Below are positions 49,488 to 53,200 of a stretch of DNA of 53,200 bases, one piece after another. This DNA is from Latilactobacillus fragifolii (GTDB lineage Bacteria > Bacillota > Bacilli > Lactobacillales > Lactobacillaceae). The notes under the pieces were generated by a model. That model ran no database searches and was not told where the DNA came from. It saw only the letters and a list, made by a program, of their open reading frames with translations. The position numbers and the translations under genes were made by a program. The stretch's first letter is position 1; each line of letters begins with the position of its first letter. The stretch spans positions 1 through 53,200 of the forward strand of contig NZ_CAJOCF010000008.1 of assembly GCF_905332535.1 (NCBI RefSeq). The letters are read 5' to 3'.

Positions 49488-51791
49488 TTGAAAAAGAAAA
49501 CAAAAGGCAGAAAGTATAGAGGTAAAAAGTACCTATCACATGCTTATGAGTATGAAGCTGCGGGCGAAAAATTAGCAGAATCGCCCGATCAAAGCATTAA
49601 TAAGGTTCGCATTATTGCTTTGATGACTGTGCCGATTTGGCTATTTTTAGTCTATATAATGAATGGCGTATGGTCGCTTGGTTATTTTTTAATCCACCAA
49701 TTAAATATGCAAGTAGGATTTTGGAGCAACTTTAAAAAGGCAGCGCAGGGTTTTTTACTAAAAAACTATACGTTGCCTTTTTTTGTGGTCATAATGACAT
49801 TATTAATGGCAATAGGCCTTGCGACAGTTATTGCTTATAAATTTTATTTTGTTAAGAAAAAGATTGCTTACGGCCAAAAGGGTGACGGACGGCTTAATAC
49901 GCTTGAAGAAACTCAGGAACAGTTTAAGGCGATCCCTGAAGCAGGCGAGCCCTTTGAGGGCTTTGGTGGCGCGTTAGTGTCCCACTACGAAGATAAGTTC
50001 TATATTGAAGATGGTCAGTTAAATACGATTTATGCCGGGACTTCTCGTTCAGGGAAGGGGCAAACGGCGGTTTTACAATTAATTGATAATTTGAGCCGCG
50101 CTAATAAGCAAAGTAGTATGGTCATTAATGACCCGAAAGAAGAACTCTACGCGGCCTCAAAACAAGTTTTAGAAAGTCGTGGCTATGACGTGCTAGCCTT
50201 TAACTTAGTTGATCCTCTGGCGGGTATGGGCGATCAACTGTTAGCCTTAATCGTTAAATATTATAAGCGTGGTAATATTGAATATGCGCTTCAATTAGTT
50301 AATGCATTGACGTATGCACTGTATTTTGATCCTGAAGCTGGCGCTAATAAGCATTTTAGTGAAACAGCCCAGGGAGCTGTATCCGGGATCATTATTGCAT
50401 TGTTAGAAGTAGCTGAAAAAACAGGTGAGTGGGAAAAATGTACGATGAACAATGTAGCAGGTATGATGACTGAACTCGCCTCATTTAAATATATGAATGC
50501 CGATGGTGTGGAAGTTAATGCGCTCGATGAATACTTTAAAAACTTACCGGCTAGTAGCTTAGCTAAGAAGCAATATGGGTCAGCCTCGTTTGCTGGCTCA
50601 CGGGAACAAGGTTCAATTTATTCAACCGTCTATCGGGGCTTAAAACCCTTTGTACTACCTTCATTAGCGAAGATGACTTCAAGAGATAGCTTTGATTTAA
50701 AATCAGTCGGCTTTCCTAAGTACATTGATATGCGGGTTAAAGACGAGCTAGTTGGTCAATTGTTAAAGGTTCAGTTTTGCCGTGGCGATCAAATAATTGG
50801 GGTTAGTGCCATTAAAGTTGGTTATCATGGCTTTATTGAATTAAACTTTGATTTTGAATTAGTTTCAGGTGACTTCTTTAACGTTATTGATCCAAATACG
50901 GGGTTATTTAAACAGTATCAAATCCAATTAACAGACCGTAAAGTAAATTACCGAACTGAATTAACAGTCACAGGTGGTGACTTAGCGATTAGAAGTATTG
51001 AAATGCACTACAGTGACCGGCCAACTGCAATCTTCATGTTAGTGCCTGATTATGATCCTTCTAACCATGTGCTAGCTTCTATTTTTATTAACCAGTTATA
51101 TACTGAATTAGCTTATCAATGTTCACGTACGTCTGGAAATGAATGTACAAGACGAGTACATATGATTCTAGATGAATTTGGGAATATGCCACCAATCAGT
51201 AACCTTGATCAAATATTGACGGTTACCAATGGTCGGAATATCTTGTGGCACCTGTTTGTCCAATCATTTAACCAGATTGATAAATATGGTGCAGATGCCG
51301 CCAAAACAATTAAAGATAATTGCCAAACCCAGATTTATATTTTCTCGACGAATGAAGATACCATTAAAGAGTTCTCAAATAAAGTCGGTAGTAAAACAAT
51401 TGTTAGTCATAACGCAGCGGTCAATGAAGTTAATCTCAATAACTCAATCAGTAATACTGCTGAGGCGCAACAGATTTTAACGGTTGAGCGAATTTCTCAG
51501 TTTCTAGAAGGTGAGACATTGGTTTTAAGGCCATTACACCGCAAAGATTTAGCTGGGCGTAAAGTCCGGCCGTATCCAGTTTTTAATACTGGAAAGACTG
51601 AAATGCCATATGCTTATCAATTCTTAATCAAATATGGGTTTGATACCAAACGTGATGTTAATAAACTGAAGTTTGATATCGGTAATGCTGAAGTAGACTT
51701 AGAAGCACTTAAGATTGATTACTCACAATTTATCAAAGGTGACTATGCAAAACGTTTGTATCTACAGCAACAAACCAATAATGCTGTTTAG
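49488..51791 (+). CDS. trsK: VirD4-like coupling protein (TrsK/TraG-like)
   Basis: 767 residues, TTG start with GAGAGG upstream. Two N-terminal membrane helices (about 38-65 and 95-120). Walker A IYAGTSRSGKGQTAVLQL (about 181-198), Walker B HMILDEFGNMPP (about 557-568) and the SFNQIDKYG region that follows are typical of VirD4/TraG coupling proteins. It brings the relaxase-DNA complex to the secretion channel. About 110 residues (roughly 405-515) between the two motifs look like an inserted, strand-rich domain (MRVKDELVGQLLKV ... DFFNVIDPNTG). Confidence 0.92.
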   Translation: MKKKTKGRKYRGKKYLSHAYEYEAAGEKLAESPDQSINKVRIIALMTVPIWLFLVYIMNGVWSLGYFLIHQLNMQVGFWSNFKKAAQGFLLKNYTLPFFVVIMTLLMAIGLATVIAYKFYFVKKKIAYGQKGDGRLNTLEETQEQFKAIPEAGEPFEGFGGALVSHYEDKFYIEDGQLNTIYAGTSRSGKGQTAVLQLIDNLSRANKQSSMVINDPKEELYAASKQVLESRGYDVLAFNLVDPLAGMGDQLLALIVKYYKRGNIEYALQLVNALTYALYFDPEAGANKHFSETAQGAVSGIIIALLEVAEKTGEWEKCTMNNVAGMMTELASFKYMNADGVEVNALDEYFKNLPASSLAKKQYGSASFAGSREQGSIYSTVYRGLKPFVLPSLAKMTSRDSFDLKSVGFPKYIDMRVKDELVGQLLKVQFCRGDQIIGVSAIKVGYHGFIELNFDFELVSGDFFNVIDPNTGLFKQYQIQLTDRKVNYRTELTVTGGDLAIRSIEMHYSDRPTAIFMLVPDYDPSNHVLASIFINQLYTELAYQCSRTSGNECTRRVHMILDEFGNMPPISNLDQILTVTNGRNILWHLFVQSFNQIDKYGADAAKTIKDNCQTQIYIFSTNEDTIKEFSNKVGSKTIVSHNAAVNEVNLNNSISNTAEAQQILTVERISQFLEGETLVLRPLHRKDLAGRKVRPYPVFNTGKTEMPYAYQFLIKYGFDTKRDVNKLKFDIGNAEVDLEALKIDYSQFIKGDYAKRLYLQQQTNNAV

Positions 51792-51811
51792 TAATTACAT
51801 ATGTAATTACT
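51790..51811. promoter_or_regulatory. Perfect palindrome in the mazEF promoter
   Basis: A 22-bp perfect palindrome with half-site AGTAATTACAT, overlapping the -35 area of the promoter whose extended -10 is TGATATAAT (TATAAT 51819-51824). It is placed as the operator for the MazE/MazF complex (autoregulation). Confidence 0.75.
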
Positions 51812-51818
51812 ATTGTGA

Positions 51819-51824
51819 TATAAT
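51819..51824 (+). promoter_or_regulatory. Promoter (-10) of the mazEF-fic operon
   Basis: TATAAT preceded by TGA (extended -10), 22 bases ahead of the mazE start, with the palindrome directly upstream. Confidence 0.75.
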
Positions 51825-51845
51825 ACGGTTAAGGAGGCGGAAACT

Positions 51846-52091
51846 ATGACGGTTAAAGCAAGAATACAAGGAAATGCGGTCGTTGTGACGTTGCCTAAAG
51901 CGTTTAAAATTGAAGCAGGTACTGTGTTTGAGCCTAGAATAGACGAGCATGGTGTTGTTACTTTGATCCCAACAAAGCCGGTTCCTGACACTATTGAAGA
52001 GTTATTTAAAGATTGGAAAGGAAAATATAAAATGCCTGACGATTTGATGGCTTGGAGTAGCGAAAAAACTGTTGGTGAAGAATTATGGTAG
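51846..52091 (+). CDS. mazE: MazE/AbrB-type antitoxin
   Basis: 81 residues. N-terminal SpoVT/AbrB-like swapped-hairpin DNA-binding domain (MTVKARIQGNAVVVTLPKAF, then GVVTLIPTKP), and an acidic C-terminal tail (DTIEELFKDWKGKY) expected to wrap round the toxin. AAGGAGG upstream of the ATG; the stop overlaps the mazF start. Operator palindrome in the promoter. Confidence 0.88.
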   Translation: MTVKARIQGNAVVVTLPKAFKIEAGTVFEPRIDEHGVVTLIPTKPVPDTIEELFKDWKGKYKMPDDLMAWSSEKTVGEELW

Positions 52092-52423
52092 GGCCACAAA
52101 ATGGTAGTATTGTTGACATTGATTTTAATCTTTCTGGTGGGCTGGAAATTCAAAAGCGCAAACCTGCGGTCATTATTAGTAATGAAATGTTAATGAAAAC
52201 ATCTCAATTTGTTTGGCTTGTGCCTATTTCTCTTGATTTGAACAATGATGAAGATTACCCATTACATGTTTCTTTGGATAAGAGATCAAAAACAAGCGGA
52301 ACAATATGTACTGAACAAATAAAGTCTTTTGACTACATTAATAGTAAATGGCAATTTATAGAGCGATTGCCGCAAGATTTACTTGAAGAAGTAAAGCAAA
52401 AAGCGCGACTGATTTTGCAATAA
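52085..52423 (+). CDS. mazF: MazF/PemK-type mRNA interferase toxin
   Basis: 112 residues. GSIVDIDFN ... KRKPAVIISNEM is the conserved start of PemK/MazF proteins; the central VWLVPIS and later TSGTICTEQIKSFDY are also family positions (Thr in the SG-T motif and the final Q-I segment). It cleaves RNA unless held by MazE. It overlaps mazE by 7 bases and is followed 28 bases later by the Fic gene. Confidence 0.9.
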   Translation: MVGPQNGSIVDIDFNLSGGLEIQKRKPAVIISNEMLMKTSQFVWLVPISLDLNNDEDYPLHVSLDKRSKTSGTICTEQIKSFDYINSKWQFIERLPQDLLEEVKQKARLILQ

Positions 52424-52451
52424 AATTTATTGATTACTGAGGTGATACAAA

Positions 52452-53200
52452 ATGGTTGATCGAAAAAAATTAGCATGGCTGACAACATTAAAAAAAGAAA
52501 TGGACAGTTATCGGCCACTTGACGAGAGTCAACTCGCAGCGTTAGAGCAAGAGACCAAGTTGGAACATGTTTTCAATTCCAATAAAATTGAAGGTAACAC
52601 GTTATCCAGAAATGAAACTGAAGCGATTATGCGTGGTGTTACGGTTAATGAAAAGTCTTTAAAAGATACGTTAGAAGTTGTCGATTTAAGTGAAGCCTAT
52701 GATTACATGCAAGACTTGATTACGACTAAGCAGCCGTTGAATAAAACGATTATTCGGGATATTAATAGAATTGTTACTTACAACACGAGTAGGGATAGAT
52801 CGAACGCTGGTGCTTTTAGAGCTATAAATGTTAGACCAAGTAGTGTTCCTTTAGACGAAAACCCTTATGCTGATGCGGTTGATGTACCTTTTAAAGTTGA
52901 TGAATTGGTTGACTGGTCAAGGGAGAACGCCACTAAGTTGCACCCGGTTGAATATGCTGCCAAACTTCACTATAAATTTGTGACTATTCACCCGTTTGCT
53001 GATGGTAACGGCCGAACGGCAAGATTGTTAATGAACTTTGCTCTTGCCGAGAATGGCTATCCAATTGTTAATCTAAAAGGTGACGAACAACAGCGCAATA
53101 GTTATATCGATGCTTTAGAAGCAGGTAATAAAGATGGCAACATGGATCCTTTTGTCGATTATATTGCAGACAAAACCGAAGAAACATTAATTCAACGCAA
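52452..53200 (+). CDS. Fic-family AMP-transferase-like protein (continues at 1-227)
   Basis: 282 residues in the closed circle (this piece codes for about 250). N-terminal inhibitory helix with SNKIEGN (residues 43-49; Ser and Glu of the S/TxxxE(G/N) motif), and the catalytic motif HPFADGNGRTAR at residues 180-191 with all key positions (His, Phe, Asp, Gly-Asn, Arg). This makes it a class II-like Fic enzyme that transfers AMP to a target and restrains itself. The gene lies 28 bases after mazF and is followed by the Gln-substituted Fic/Doc-like gene; the four genes form one likely operon. Confidence 0.9.
   Translation, partial: MVDRKKLAWLTTLKKEMDSYRPLDESQLAALEQETKLEHVFNSNKIEGNTLSRNETEAIMRGVTVNEKSLKDTLEVVDLSEAYDYMQDLITTKQPLNKTIIRDINRIVTYNTSRDRSNAGAFRAINVRPSSVPLDENPYADAVDVPFKVDELVDWSRENATKLHPVEYAAKLHYKFVTIHPFADGNGRTARLLMNFALAENGYPIVNLKGDEQQRNSYIDALEAGNKDGNMDPFVDYIADKTEETLIQR
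53074..53200. repeat. Terminal overlap, copy 2 (circular closure)
   Basis: Identical to 1-127. See that entry. Confidence 0.96.

Overview
The window is one complete circular conjugative plasmid of a low-GC lactic acid bacterium, most likely a member of the Lactobacillaceae. The last 127 bases (53074-53200) are identical to the first 127, so the molecule closes into a circle of 53,073 bp and a Fic-family gene runs across the join. Evidence for the host group: a RepA_N-type replication initiator, a Trs-type (Gram-positive VirB/D4-like) transfer apparatus, a MobL/MobP2-like relaxase, WxL/DUF916 surface proteins, a class A sortase with an LPXTG adhesin, strong AAGGAG ribosome binding sites and many TTG/GTG starts. 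The species cannot be read from the sequence.

Layout. (1) About 38.5 kb through the join to 21 kb is the transfer region, almost all on the + strand: small accessory genes, sortase and LPXTG adhesin, a VirB2-like pilin candidate, a coiled-coil membrane protein, the VirD4-like coupling protein, a mazEF plus two-gene Fic operon (51.8-1.0 kb), a lipoprotein, VirB6-like, TrsC/TrsD-like, VirB4-like, a two-domain peptidoglycan hydrolase, VirB8-like and coiled-coil proteins, a candidate oriT at about 11.9-12.1 kb, two relaxosome genes, the relaxase, a Toprim/primase-like protein, an ADP-ribosyltransferase-like polyvalent protein, topoisomerase III, a nuclease-fold protein that seems to have lost its catalytic histidine, and a BRCT protein. 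A 1.6-kb cassette of unknown genes interrupts the transfer operon at 4.8-6.3 kb. (2) 21.1-23.4 kb is an accessory stretch with a large perfect hairpin, a type I toxin-antitoxin locus, a leftward operon of three unknown genes, an array of hairpins and a broken lipoprotein gene. (3) 23.8-31.7 kb is a very AT-rich WxL surface-protein cluster between two related MarR regulators, probably acquired separately. (4) 32.0-33.1 kb holds a serine resolvase with its presumed res site and a second type I toxin-antitoxin locus of Fst/par architecture. (5) 33.4-36.5 kb is the maintenance module: TGTATAC-type centromere-like repeats on both sides of a ParA/small-partner operon, a short leftward RNA, a transcription attenuator and repA with internal iterons. 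(6) 36.5-40 kb holds a full-length recA with its own LexA box, followed by two probable large structured RNAs: a roughly 330-nt element between convergent near-identical promoters (38.07-38.49 kb), and a roughly 480-nt ROOL/GOLLD-like candidate (39.36-39.84 kb) next to a tRNA-like element that lacks a normal anticodon loop.

How it fits together. The plasmid replicates with RepA, is partitioned by ParA and its partner, resolves multimers with the serine recombinase, and is stabilised by at least three toxin-antitoxin or addiction-like loci. It transfers with a Trs-type secretion system using a MobL relaxase. It carries cell-surface cargo (WxL cluster, sortase-anchored adhesin) and several proteins that may help the DNA establish itself in a recipient (RecA, topoisomerase III, primase-like, ADP-ribosyltransferase-like and unknown genes). 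The least explained and most interesting parts are the two large RNAs, the tryptophan-less WxL-like proteins, the pseudo-nuclease/BRCT pair and the unknown operon at 21.6-22.8 kb.
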